34,232 bases of DNA from Pleurotus djamor (GCA_029747585.1 JAPEVF010000442.1:3279-37510), one strand, 5' to 3'; counted from the first letter of the stretch, positions 10,308 to 21,230 are shown. The notes: generated from the sequence alone by a model not told the origin. Numbers and translations are program-made.

Positions 10308-11368
10308 TCTGTTGTACATACCTGCGCTTCGAACTCTTATAAATTTCTTCTACTGTACAGTCTCCGTCAATCTTATTACATAGTATTGACACCCTCACTA
10401 ACTATGTAGTAAACGAGATATTAGCGGATGCTACTCAATGACGAAGATACTTCGAGCACTTACATACCACTTCTTAACCATTCTGGGAATCGCTCACAAA
10501 TCCCTTCGTTACTCGCTCTTCATCCTGCAGACGCTGGACGCCCCAGACTGAGATAGGTGGCCTTAGGTGGCCCTGAATTTGGAGAATACAGCCGTCTCCC
10601 CTAGGGAAATGGGATCAAAATGGGATGGACGTCGACCACGCTTGAACTTGGAAGAAGTGTCGTCGAGATTATGAAGGCAGGGAGCGACAAATAGACCCGT
10701 ATGGCTCAAGGACATATCTACCGTCGAAGGGGAGGCAGTGAGTAAGCGTACACGGTATAGAGCGCGGTGGTTGATGCCGAAAAGCTGGGGGAAGTACCAA
10801 CGCGACAGGGCATGGAACCCGCAGGCTTGATGATGATAGAGGGATTAGGGAAGGAAGGGGATGTTCGGTGGTAGTGATACTACGAGTAGTATCGCATTGA
10901 CTGTGTGGTATGTCACTGTGTGAGTCCTTCGACACGGCCTAAGGGATGCCTTGAGGGATGGATTGAGATTCAAGAATGAGAGAAGCGCGTCTCGGTTGAG
11001 GCCAGCTCCCGGATGGATGACACGCGCACGATGCGTCCTAGCTCTATTTTTCACGAACCTCTCGTCTGCAATTCTATGCAACGGACATTAGTGGGCCCAG
11101 CTCAAAGCGGATCCATGGTGACGAGGCTCAACGCCAAGTAAGTATACGCACACGTGGCAATGTGGCAGGCGCGTCTTCTCAAGCGCCCAAGACTTCGTCC
11201 TGACCTGGACCACGATGGTCGCTATTCCACGGTGCCCTTGGAATTATCCAAGAACTATCAACGAGTCTTTATTCTTCCGAATATCGCGTTTGCGTCTCTC
11301 TTAAAGTTACTCGGAGCTTTTTTGGGCTCAACAACTGGGTATCCCTTTGCTAAACATTCAGGCCTCCC
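10308..11368. other. Gene-free 3' flank of copy 2
   Basis: No supported gene. TCTTATAAATTTC lies about 30 nt after the stop and could serve 3' end formation. The part 10780-11080 resembles 18010-18300: both contain a GGTGGTAGTGATACTAC-like block, TCGACACGG or TCAACACGG, then GAATGAGA(A/G)A. So pieces of the flank found after copies 3 and 4 also occur here in degenerate form. Small ORFs on both strands are not conserved in the related segments. Confidence 0.5.
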
Positions 11369-11389
11369 ACCTCATTGAATCAATGAGGT
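11369..11389. repeat. Near-perfect 21-bp palindrome
   Basis: Arms ACCTCATTGA and TCAATGAGGT around one central A. It lies just before a GAACGTTTGAACG motif and marks the start of the segment homologous to the 5' flanks of the other copies. It could be a protein-binding site or a scar at a duplication boundary. Confidence 0.6.
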
Positions 11390-12200
11390 TTGAACGTTTG
11401 AACGCGTGTGGCCGTCAATTGATAGCTGCAGCGTGTCGACACCATTGAATAGAAGAGCAGCAGAACTGGCGACCGTCAGAGTACTTCATGACCAGCAGTG
11501 TTTGAAATTGGAACGCTCAACGAATCACCGGTCACCGGTCACCGCGTAATCGTATGAACAGCGCGTCTCCGCAGGTAACATATTCTGATCTCTGAATTGC
11601 CCGCGGTGTTGACATGCTTCAAACAGAAACTACAGTTAATATGGTGTCTAACTCCCATTTTTACCGTAATCTACACTGGCTTAACGCCTTCCTCCAATAC
11701 TACATACATCCCTATCCATTGGAGGCGTGTGACTGTAGCTCACGCCTACCTGGAACGCATGCTTGTGTTCAAGTTATCAACGACCAGACGCAGTCAAAAG
11801 GCGAGGTAAACACGAGAAGAACCACGTCCTTGTCAGGATACTCACTTTCTAGTCACTTCGTGTATGTTTTCGTGATGATTCCGGGCATTTCATTCATCTG
11901 AAACCACTTCTCAGCGCTTTAGCGGAGCCTTGTCGTCGCCTTCACCCCACTTGATATGTACTTGCCGCCTCATCGCACCCACACGACCTGCCCACATAAG
12001 CGCTGGTCTGGACACCTGCCTTTCATTACCGTACTTCAAAACTGAAAATGGGGTACAGCTCATGAAGATCTTGGGAATTTCTACTCACGGTATCCGAGTT
12101 ACATGGTTTCACTCGGTCGTTCACAGTCATTTTGCACTTTCCTGGCTTCTTGAGCTGTGTTCGTCTCGAGCCTTATTGACATGGTGAGTACTTCACATGC
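11390..12200 (+). repeat. 5' flank of copy 3, homologous to copy 4 flank
   Basis: No gene. It is related to 26100-26850: the strings ACATAAGCGCTGGTC (11994 and 26635), CCTTGT(C/T)...GATA, and CTCAGCGCTT are shared, with CAGGTAA at 11572. Weaker similarity to the flanks of copies 1 and 2 is visible at CTGCA...GACACCAT. GGTCACC is repeated in tandem near 11530. Confidence 0.6.
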
Positions 12201-12355
12201 TCGACAGGCTCTGTATTTATTCGAGGCTCTCTTCAACGGTAGAGCTACGAACTTTGCCCCAGTTCCTTCTTACTGAGGGACTTCCTTTCTCCCCACCTCT
12301 CCTCCATCGTCCGGTTCTTCCATCGTCCCAGCTTCCCTGCCACTCCCTTTCCGCC
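12201..12355 (+). promoter_or_regulatory. Putative core promoter and leader of copy 3
   Basis: An A/T-rich TGTATTTATTC (about 12209-12219) lies about 140 nt before the ATG and is followed by a long C/T-rich leader, the same layout as copies 2 and 4. No stronger evidence is available. Confidence 0.35.
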
Positions 12356-15300
12356 ATGACATCCAAGCAACCCCCAATGCCCGGTCTACGAACGGCCGAT
12401 GATGCCAATCCCCCTCGACTACCAAAGCCCTCTGCCGAAGACACTAAACCCGACATTCGTACCGCTCTCTTTGGTTGTCCCCATCGTGATCCTCTTCCCA
12501 CTGGACGGAAGAGACGTAACCTCATCGTCAACCTCGACGGCACGTCCAACCAATTCAGCGTCAATGTTCGTTTTCCTTGGTCCATCTAGATACATCCCGT
12601 ACTTACGTCGACGTAGAGTACCAATGTCGTTGAAATCTTCAGCCGAATCATCAAAAGCGGCGGCGACATCGAACAACTTGTTTACTATAACAGCGGCATT
12701 GGTACATATACTCGGCCATCATTTCGCTCTTTCAGTTATTTGAAACAAGTCCTCTACAATCTTATCGATACCGCAATTGCATGGTATGCTATCCCTTGCG
12801 CTTGAATAACTAATCCATGATGCAAGATGACTTTTAGGAATTTCGAAAGGATTATCTATGCTGCTTACAAGTGGATCTCTGAAAACTACGAGCCCGGTGA
12901 CCGGATCTTCCTCTTTGGTGGGTACTCACAATTAGTGATTTGGTTTCCTTCTAATTCCTTCGAGATGACAGGATTTTCGAGAGGTGCTTATCAAGTCCGC
13001 GTCATTGCGGGAATGATCGAAAGGGTGGGCCTTCTCCACAAAGGAAACGAGACACAGATTCCCTTGTATGTTGACTGCATCTTTTCCGTAATGGTAGGCT
13101 GACACGTACCACTGGATTGTTAGCGCGTATGAGTTATACACTGCTGCGACGGCCCACTCGAAGCGAAGCTCAACCCAGACGGACGTCGAGGCGAGAGGAA
13201 CGTCGGAAAGCAACAACAAGCGGCCAATATTCAATAGCGAGGAAGACGAGCTCTGCTGGTCGTTCAAGAAGTCTCTGTGTCACAAGGATGTCAAAGTCCA
13301 TTTCGTCGGCGCATGGTGCGTCATGACCTCCAATCCTTTCATCGCTGATATTCATATGAACGATTCAAGGGATACGGTGTCCTCGATCGGAGTTTTCCGA
13401 GGAAAGTCTCTACCAGAGACGGTATCTGGCATGGGTCACGTTTGCCACTTCCGCCATGCACTTGCTTTGGACGAGCGTCGAGCCAAATTTCAACCAGAGT
13501 ACGTGAACGGAGGTATGGGTCCCATCAAAGGAGAAACCCGAGGCGATGTGAAGGAAGTCTGGTTCAAGGGAACACACTCTGACATGTGAACACGACCTTG
13601 GTATTTCTCTATTCCTTTCATTCAATGCAAACCTTGTCAGTGGCGGTGGTAACGTCCGAAACAAGTATCTGGAAAACTTCAGCGACTCGCTTCGCTGGAT
13701 GACATACGAGGCTCAGTTTTGTGGTCTCTTGATTGAACCGTACACAGGAAACTGGGTACCTGTAACCCCGAAGGAATCGCTAACAGGGTTTTGGAAGGCT
13801 TTGGAGATTATTCCTTTCGGGGCACTTTCCTACATGGACAAGGATAGCTTGACTTGGTGGTAAGTCGTCATAGCAGTTGGGTCATTTGTGCATTTTCTGA
13901 CTGGTTCTCCATTTAAGGCCACATCTTGGGCAACCACGAACCATCCAACCTGGCCAGCTGATACACCAGTCTGTTTTTGACACCCTACCCAAAAGCTCTA
14001 AATCACATCGGTCGGCGCTGGAAAGTAATACAGAGAGCGGCACAATGCCGGAGGTAAGGCCAGGACCGTACTTGTTGTAACTTATTGACCAATTTGCACC
14101 CTACATATCTATCATCAGGCCTCCCCGTCATTGTTGCCCCCCACATATTGCCCGAAGGCAAGACTATATACCTCGCTTGAGGTCTCCGAATGGACAGACC
14201 TCTTCTCCCTGTACTCGTTTGTGCCAAGGCTCCTCATCATCGAGCAAGATCCCTTTGAGAACGCTTCCCATGTGCTGAACTCGATGTCTCAAGCCTGTGA
14301 TGCCCTTATTTCCGGTAAGGGAGATCAAGGAGCTACACTGACTACCCTTGCTGTCGGTGTACAGACTCTACAGTCATTTGTAGATGATTGTGCGTCACAG
14401 GTCTTCCTTTTTGGTGCGCATAATGATATAACGAGTTTGTTCGTAGCAACACGTCTATCATCACTTCTGGAAGTCCCTGAGGCGGAAGCGATCCTCTTGA
14501 AAACAATAACCCTGGTTGTGCGGCATACCTCAATAAAGCTGTCGCAGAAATCGAAAGAGACACTTGTTCGACTCTTTGCCCGCGCGTCAGCAGCTATCAA
14601 GCAGGGATTGGGAGAGTTCAGATTTCCTTTTCGCCGTCGGCCAGCTCCCAAAGGAATTCCAACAACTTGGGGACCTCGCATAACTCCAGCTCAAGTGTAC
14701 CAATGGGGCTTGGAAGTTCGGAAAACTCATCAAGATGACTTATTCAAAGTTCTCCAACCATTTGGTTTGTCGTTTTTGTGGTAGAGGAGATATCAATCAT
14801 TCTGACCATTGTGCACAGCTCTTATTGCGAGACGGCTAAATGAAGGCAGTGTCAGCCATGTCACTTTCTTAGGTGCAGATCCGTCTCAAATCATTTTTAC
14901 GGGGGATTGTTGGGAGTTCGATGAAAGGTTCAAAGTTACCTCGATCTGGGATGGTTCCACTCAACCTGCGAAGGAAATTGTACGGTGTAAAGGAATAGGA
15001 TCAACAATATCTCGTGACGGCTCGCATGTAGCTGTTTGGGATGGAAGGGAGGTCAGCATCATCGACACCACAACCAAGCCACCCTTGGTCATCAAAGCTA
15101 CTGACGAAGAGGAACCCATCGACAGCGGTGACATCAGTTTTCTGTGCTTCTCTGATGACTGCCAAACTCTGGCATCCGGGCATGCGCATGGCTGGATCAA
15201 GCTATGGCGGCGGGAAGAAAACCAATGGAAGGTGTTCAAGAGGTTCCAAGGCGGGGATGACTGGATCTGGTTGCCTGCTTCCTCAAGGGATGGTTCTAGA

Positions 15301-15753
15301 TTGGCGTTCAAAGTTGAGGATGGTCCCACCAAAGTGTGGAGTTTGGCGGACGACTCATTGATGGAGCTGGAAGATTCCCAATCCTCATCATCACTCGCGT
15401 GGAGTCCTTCTGGAGATTGGGTTGTTGCTGGCACCAAGGATGGCGACGTGAAGATTTGGAGCCCCAATCGCGAAAAGATCAAGCACACTTTCAAAGCTCA
15501 TGATCATGAAATTTATTGTCTGGCATTCCGGCACGATGGACAGGTACTTGCGACGGGGAGCGCTGACCACAGGATACGGATATGGAGATGCTATAACTGG
15601 GAGAAAATCTGGGAGTTTGACATAAGCTGGTCCGTTATGTCACTTGCCTTCTCTCCTGATGGGAAGCGGCTCGTATCTGGATCTGGGAGCTGGTTTGGAC
15701 ACCTTGACCTTTGGGATGTCAACATGGGAGATATTGAATACACAGCTAATTGA
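12356..15753 (+). CDS. DUF2235 hydrolase-WD40 propeller protein, copy 3
   Basis: The simplest gene model of the four. It is join(12356-12565, 12617-12783, 12838-12917, 12972-13065, 13124-13315, 13370-13585, 13641-13859, 13918-14053, 14119-14389, 14447-14764, 14819-15753): 11 exons, 945 residues, introns 51-65 nt, no ambiguous bases. The hydrolase (about 50-420) has D61-G-T, GFSRGA with Ser155, WDTV with Asp249 and THSDIGGG with His317. The 57-, 75- and 27-nt linker exons of its relatives are missing; exon 8 ends in TMPE and joins the helical region directly. Exon 10 is longer (318 nt) because of a basic insertion around FPFRRRPAP. One exon encodes seven WD40-like blades (about 635-945), ending LDLWDVNMGDIEYTAN. 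Intron 3 (54 nt) lies immediately before the nucleophile elbow and is free of stops. Role in the cell unknown. Confidence 0.9.
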
Positions 15754-17084
15754 TCTAACAACTTTTTTCGTAGATTTTTTCCCACCTTATTCCAACCTTA
15801 TTCACATATATATTACTGTAATGACATGTCTAATACCCGCAAAACGTTACCTCACTGTGCGTGTGCCTACGTCGCATATCCCGCTCCCTCGCGTGATATA
15901 CATATTGCCCTGTCTTCACCGAGATTACGCCAATTTCAATTCCAATGAGTGGGTGGGATTGCTCCGTCCACACATTCAACGTCTTGGATAACATCGAATA
16001 TTCTCGACGACTTCTCCAACATCCATAGCCTCCTTGAAAATCAAATTTCGATGAATAAACAGCTTGGTTCGACTTTGGTTCGACTTAGCGGTGCCGGGCA
16101 ATCGCGACTTGTCGACGGTCAAACCGGTTGGGATCCTGGGACAAGCCTTCCTACTCCCTCTCAAGTCTCGGCTATCTTTGCGTCATGAGCTTTCAAGCTT
16201 TCAAGCTCAAGTTATCGATGCGAAGACGTCTACGCTTTCTCCACCACCAACCGGCTTTCCCCTCCCCTCTTTGAGTTTCAAGGACTCTTCCTTCTCCTCT
16301 TCGTGTGGATAATCCGTCCGAAATCTCGAACTCTCTTTCCATGTTTCACCTGAGTCTCGGCCATCCACGAGAACTGAAACTATGGTAAGGGCGCTCGTCA
16401 TTCTTGGGTTCAAGAATGGGGGTGCTGTTTCGAGGCGAGAGGCCGGGATGGAATGAATGTTCCGTGCACATTGACGGTGATGAGACGGAGTAGGTTAGAC
16501 GAGGCAAAGAACGAGATCGATCATGGAAGGTAACGATGGATTGGAGGAAGCTAGAGTCGCGAGGTGCAAGAGAAGGGAGAGTGTTGGGAAGGGGTGAGGG
16601 GGACGGTCACAGCGGTATGTTCTCCGTCTTCGAGGAACCCAAAGGATGCAGGAGGGCAAGGCGAAGGCTCAAAGGAAGGAAGAAGAGAGTAGCGGAGCGA
16701 CGCTACATCCTGAGCGACGCTCGCAGAAGCGTTACTGACACTTGAAGGAGGATGTTAATTCGCAGCGCAGTGCTTTGGCTTTACATAGACGTGGGTCAAC
16801 TTGGCTTTGCATGAAGATATACATAACGTCGATGGGAGGGACATAAGCAGCTGCGCAACGGCACCTCAGACCGAATGCTACTCTTGGTGAGCCTGAGGAT
16901 TGAAAGCGAAATGTCGAACATTGATACACACCGAGCGCGTAAGCAGGTACGAAATCGACGGTTGGGTGCAGTACGAGTTGCTCATGCACATGATGCATGA
17001 ACGAACTATCGTTGTCGAAAGATCATCGAGGAACATCGAGGAACTTGTGACGGATCGACTGCTTGGGCTTGGCATTTGCAGTGA
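15754..17084 (+). repeat. 3' flank of copy 3, homologous to copy 1 flank
   Basis: No gene is supported. 15754-16780 matches 4299-5510 as a diverged duplicate. AATAAA at 16054-16059 is conserved with 4611. The remaining ~300 bp, up to the CAACGCTCCGA block where similarity to 30705 begins, show no ORF that stands out. Confidence 0.6.
16054..16059 (+). promoter_or_regulatory. Candidate poly(A) signal AATAAA, copy 3
   Basis: AATAAA about 300 nt after the stop, with CAGCTTGGTT behind it, as in the flank of copy 1. Conservation between the duplicated flanks is the only support. Confidence 0.3.
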
Positions 17085-18330
17085 TTCAACGCTCCGAGGA
17101 ACAAAATGGTGGCGCCGCGGACCAGTAACGCTCCAAAAATATCTCAGCCGTGACCATCAACGTTCAACGTTCAACACTTGCGCTCTGAACGTTGAACGTT
17201 TGAACGTTCGCGGTCCCCACATATTCTTCAAACCCCTTCCTTTTCCATCCCACGGACTGAGAACCGTTCTGCTCTTTCACTCGACACCCTCAACCCACAC
17301 AAATCCAAATCCCGCACGCGATTGCCCAACGCGCATGACTGGCCACGAAGAGATGTTGCACGGTGACGGGGGCCCGTACAACCCGAGAGCTTCATGTTAA
17401 AGTCACGCGAATGAATCTTGGTAAATTGTGGCGTAAGCGGGGAGATGTGTCCTAAGCCTGAGGAAGGACGCGCGAAAACGTGGGTTCTTGGTTTCAATTC
17501 TGAGTGATCCTGGGGGATGCTGTATACACGCAGTAGAGCGATGACAGACGTTGGGAATAGCCGATCGCTTTGCCATAACCCCATCACCATCACCTTCTTC
17601 TGACTCTCCTTCATCATCTCCTTCCTTCCTTCCGGCGCATTTACCGAGATCCCAGACCCAAGGTCAAGGGTAGCATAGTCATGCCACCTTGAGTACGTCG
17701 CTCTCGCCGTCCTTCGCTTCCTAGTCCAACCCTGAGCAATTGGGAATCGTTGGAGTCCAGGTGGGAGAAGAGTTTCTTCGTTCGCCTCGCCTCGCCTCTC
17801 TCTCCTCCGCTTGCTCCTTCTTCGGCGTGTTTGACTTCCAATCTCGATACAATGATACGAGTTTGGATTGGATCGAGACAAGGATTCACGCCACATATGC
17901 AGAGTTTGCTCAACAGTTTCCTCCGCGGCAAAGAGGGTTCGGGCCTAACATCTAGGGTTGTGAAAGTGGGTAAGGGACGAGGATCCGAAGAGAGTATAGA
18001 ATTAGTTCCCAAAAGGGTGGGCGAAGGGATCGAAGGGATGAGAAGGTGTGGGGGGTTTCGGGCTTGAGGCTTGAAATTCGAAATTCGAAATTGGAAACCT
18101 CGATGCACGATGGTTGCAGAAGGAGGTGGTGGTAATACTACTAGTATCACATCGACTATTTCTCCTGTATGAATCTTTCAACACGGAGTAGATGAAGCAT
18201 AAGTAGATGAAACCTCGAGAACTCACAATTGGAATGAGAAAGACGCGCGATGTGTCCAAGTTCTGTTCTCCACTCCACAGATTTCCAAGCCGGCGATGCC
18301 AATGACGGATGTTAGAAGGTTGCTGCAAGG
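17085..18330 (+). repeat. Duplicated block A1 (partner at 30705-31990)
   Basis: Direct duplicate of 30705-31990, recognisable from CAACGCTCCGA, AACAAAATGGTGGCGCCGCGG, TTCTTCAAACCCCTTC, GACTGAGAACCG, CCATAACCCCATC, CCACATATG and GGGACGAGGATCCGA. Two long minus-strand ORFs lie here (17228-17896, 222 codons; 17641-18150, 169 codons). Parts of both frames recur in the partner block (for example ICGVNPCLDP and ICGANPCLDP), but the partner of the longer one is interrupted. I do not recognise either product, so no CDS is called. Confidence 0.65.
17158..17207. repeat. Cluster of AACGTT motifs
   Basis: CAACGTTCAACGTTCAAC, then after 12 bases GAACGTTGAACGTTTGAACG: a local run of the GAACGTT / AACGTTC word on both strands. 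The same word occurs singly or doubly near 272, 5933, 11389, 19432 and 20350, mostly in flanks of the gene copies. Confidence 0.7.
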
Positions 18331-18930
18331 GTGAGAGAACAGATTAGATGGATGTCAAACCCAGAGTGTTCGACATGTGAGGTAGTCGTATTTGACGTAC
18401 GCATAATGCTGAGAAGGCTTGGACAGGCGTAAGTTGAACTGGTGACCGATAGTGCTGATGTGTGTGGATGACCACGTGGGGAGTAAAGGAAGGGGTCCAG
18501 CATTCAACCGTCCAGAACGTTCATCACCGGATCCTTCGTAGGGCAGAAGTCGACGTGGGTGGTGTCGCTACCTAATGCCATTTTCATCCATTCGGGGCCG
18601 AGTGCGTGAGCACTAATATTGAGGTAGAATTCCAGTCTGAGTCTGAGATAGGAAGCACTAACGACGCGTACGTACTACTCTATGCAGCCAACTCTTCCAT
18701 ACTTCGAGGGGAGAGTAAAGATGTCGTTTTCCTTTCTGGACGTTGGAAGATAGAGTATATGCGGTGAGGTCCATAGAGTCGACTACGGCATCAGCGTGAT
18801 GGGATCCCAGGTGCATTGCGGGCCTGCAATTGACTTGGGCTAGAACGAACCCCGAAGAAAGGCGACGTTGCATGGATGATCTGAATACTTGGGATTCGAG
18901 ACGCATGGCGAGCAAGAGCGCAATTTAATG
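18060..18930 (+). repeat. Diverged tandem repeat, unit 1
   Basis: This segment and the next (18960-19745) are imperfect direct copies about 900 bp apart. Shared strings in order are: GCTTGAAA, CGATGCACGATGGTTGC, GAATCTTTCA(A/G)CA, TGTC(C/G)AAG(T/C)TCTGTTCTCCA, CTTCGTAGGGCAGAAGTCG, GCCATTTTCAT, TACTTCGAGGGGAGAG, AGAGTATATGCGG, GGCCTGCAATTGA, and TTGCATGGATGAT. No reading frame is kept between the units on either strand, so the repeat appears non-coding. Partial third and fourth copies are suspected at 31820-32230 and 32620-32740. Confidence 0.6.
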
Positions 18931-18959
18931 TTGAACGTTGTGATGATAGGATGGGTGGG

Positions 18960-19745
18960 CGAGCTTGAAGCTTGAAAGCTCGATGCACGATGGTTGCGGG
19001 AGGCAGGAAGGATCGGTGGAGGTTAGCGGCGGTTACTGGTATCGTATCGACTATGTCGTCTGCATGAATCTTTCAGCATGGAGGATGTGAGGAATGGATG
19101 GAGCGAGAGCTCACATCGGAATGAGGAAACCGCGCGACGTGTCGAAGCTCTGTTCTCCATATATGCCCAGACTGAGACTGTGATCCCATGCAACAGGTGT
19201 GAGCGAGCCCGACTCGAGGAAGAAGGCTACGATTATGGGAGGCAGGCTAGGTCCGTCAGAGTAACACGACTCGACGCCGATCCCAAGTCTTCTGAAGCAT
19301 GGCAGCCGTGTTGCGTCCGTGCAGTAAGGGAGTCGTGACCGCGAAGTGGATGATTGACCGACGGTGCCGCGTATGCACTTCGCGTGGATGTCTGCTCGCG
19401 GGACGAAGGAAAAGGTGTCGGCGTGGGTCCAGCGTTCAAACGTTCATCAACGGGGACTTCGTAGGGCAGAAGTCGGCGTAACTTGTAAGTGGTGCCGTAT
19501 GTGACGCCATTTTCATGCATCACTAACGACGCGCACACAGCCAACGCCTCGATACTTCGAGGGGAGAGCAAAAATGGTGTTGCGAGCGGCTCTGGTCGTT
19601 TCTGGTCGTCGAGAGTGTTCGTAGCAGAGTATATGCGGGGTGGTAGCTTGGAAAGCGAGCGTCCATGGAGGGGCCAGGGCCTGCAATTGAATGGGACGAA
19701 AGGCGGTTGCTTGCATGGATGATGGGATTCGACACATGAGCGCAT
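18960..19745 (+). repeat. Diverged tandem repeat, unit 2
   Basis: Second unit of the repeat beginning at 18060. The same ordered motifs are present, with many substitutions and small gaps. No gene is supported within it. Confidence 0.6.
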
Positions 19746-20257
19746 GGGTATACCATTACCGTATTACTATGAAGTCGAAACATCGGCAGTAATCAGGTGG
19801 CCCATAGTCGGGCATGGAATCGTGACGACTCCAACTCCAATCCGAGTCCCTTCGTCAGGGAGACGCTGTGAAAAGGAGCGTCGGTGCTGATCGTATTGGC
19901 TTTTGATTGGCTTGCGAAGCGCTTGGGTGTTGGGGGTAAGTACGTGACGCCGATGGCACTGGTGCCCATCCAAATAGGAAGCTGAAAGATAGTTAGACTA
20001 CGCGCAGATGGAATGGGTGGGAGAGACTCACTCCCCGCCATGCCCAACCATGAATGTTTGAATCCGTGAACAATCTTCTGGCTCTCTAATAATCACTTTG
20101 ATCCTTCAAGTCTTCAGCTTCAGAGCTTCATATATTCAGACGCAATGTATCCGATATGAGTGGCGAGAGAGATGAATCCATGGTAGTTTGAAGCGAAGAC
20201 GTCCGAGTGCGTGTTGGCAGGGAAGAACGGACCGATAAATTTTTTNCCTGGTGCCTG

Positions 20258-20265
20258 TGACGTCA
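20258..20265 (+). promoter_or_regulatory. CRE-like palindrome TGACGTCA, site 1
   Basis: TGACGTCA in the context GTGCCTGTGACGTCACG. TGACGTCA is the classical binding site of CREB/ATF-type bZIP factors, which fungi also have. It is one of four sites in this window with a shared extended context. No adjacent gene is visible that it would control. Confidence 0.45.
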
Positions 20266-20549
20266 CGACGACAGCCAGCTGCCATGCACTTGCTCGACTG
20301 ATGACTCTCATTTTCTCTACGAAGACACGACGAGTCCTTGGATTGGTTTTCAAACGTTCAAGCTCACGTACTGCGACACTTTTTACCCCCAATGCACAGC
20401 TCCCTCCGCTTCTTTCTCCCTCTGGTGATCCAAGCACACAGAGGCCGCGAGCTCTGAGGCTATTTCGCACATCGAGTACTGAAGTAACGACACCTCAAAC
20501 CAGCGCATTATTGTCCACGATCCGAATAACCACCTCTCTATGCCGTAGG

Positions 20550-20960
20550 ACCATGGATACGCCGCATCCCCGCCTTCCTGACTCATTCGCGCACTCGTAC
20601 CAGCCAAAATCGTACGCATATACACCCGTCCCAGGGCATCCGCACTTCTATGATTCGATCCTCGACCGAGAGCAAAGACACTAGCGTCAGTACTCGAACA
20701 ACAGAACTCACCTCTACGCTAGAACCCAAACAACCCACATGGCACCCCCATCGTTTGCAGTGGCCGTACGCTATTTGAACCCGCGAACCCTCTCAGAGTC
20801 ACAAACACGACGACCTGTCCAGTCATCCGCTGCCTTCCCGGGTCTTGGGGTTGTGGTAGAAAGATCCGTCGTCGTCGTCGGGAGTGCCTCCTAGCACGTC
20901 GGTGAACCACCACCAGAGCCAAGGCGTCCAACCGCGTCATTACGAACCCTCACATGTTGA
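20550..20960 (+). repeat. Segment related in inverted orientation to 33150-33540
   Basis: The bases around 20625-20680 (CCAGGGCATCCGCACTTCTATGATTCGATC) correspond to the reverse complement of about 33420-33470 (CCAGGGTATTCGTACTTCTATACTTCGATC), and further weaker matches continue to about 20960. The neighbouring blocks are duplicated in the same orientation, so this looks like a local inversion in one copy. No gene is supported. Confidence 0.4.
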
Positions 20961-21201
20961 CGTTCGCCCGTGCGACTCTCCGACCACCCACAATGCTGCT
21001 CACTGGTGGAACTTTGGAAGCGATGACGATGCTCATTGCTCACCTGCCAGGTGATGGAAAACAGTAGGAAAGGCTCGAGGCTCGCGTTCGGTATGTGGTC
21101 CGTTTACGTTTTTCTACTCGGTCTCTTTCTCGATGCATACAACTGACTCGGTCTCCTCACCCTAACCTTGTAGCCTGTATCCTTAAACGCGTGCCTTCAC
21201 A

Positions 21202-21230
21202 GTGGTGGTGGTGTTGGTGGTGGTGGTGGG
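21202..21230 (+). repeat. Interrupted GTG/GGT microsatellite
   Basis: Nine GTG-like triplets with one interruption. The minus strand reads as a proline run in a short ORF, which is a by-product of the repeat rather than a gene. Confidence 0.75.

Noticed and set aside
12197..12355. In-frame upstream extension of copy 3 (53 extra residues from an alternative start)
   Set aside because: The extension lies in the C/T-rich leader and is not conserved in the other copies, all of which share an ATG opening M(A/T)SKQPPMPG.
12217..12585. Minus-strand ORF of 122 codons over the start of copy 3
   Set aside because: It is antisense to exon 1 and the leader; the same shadow occurs in part in copy 2, with no independent sign of coding.
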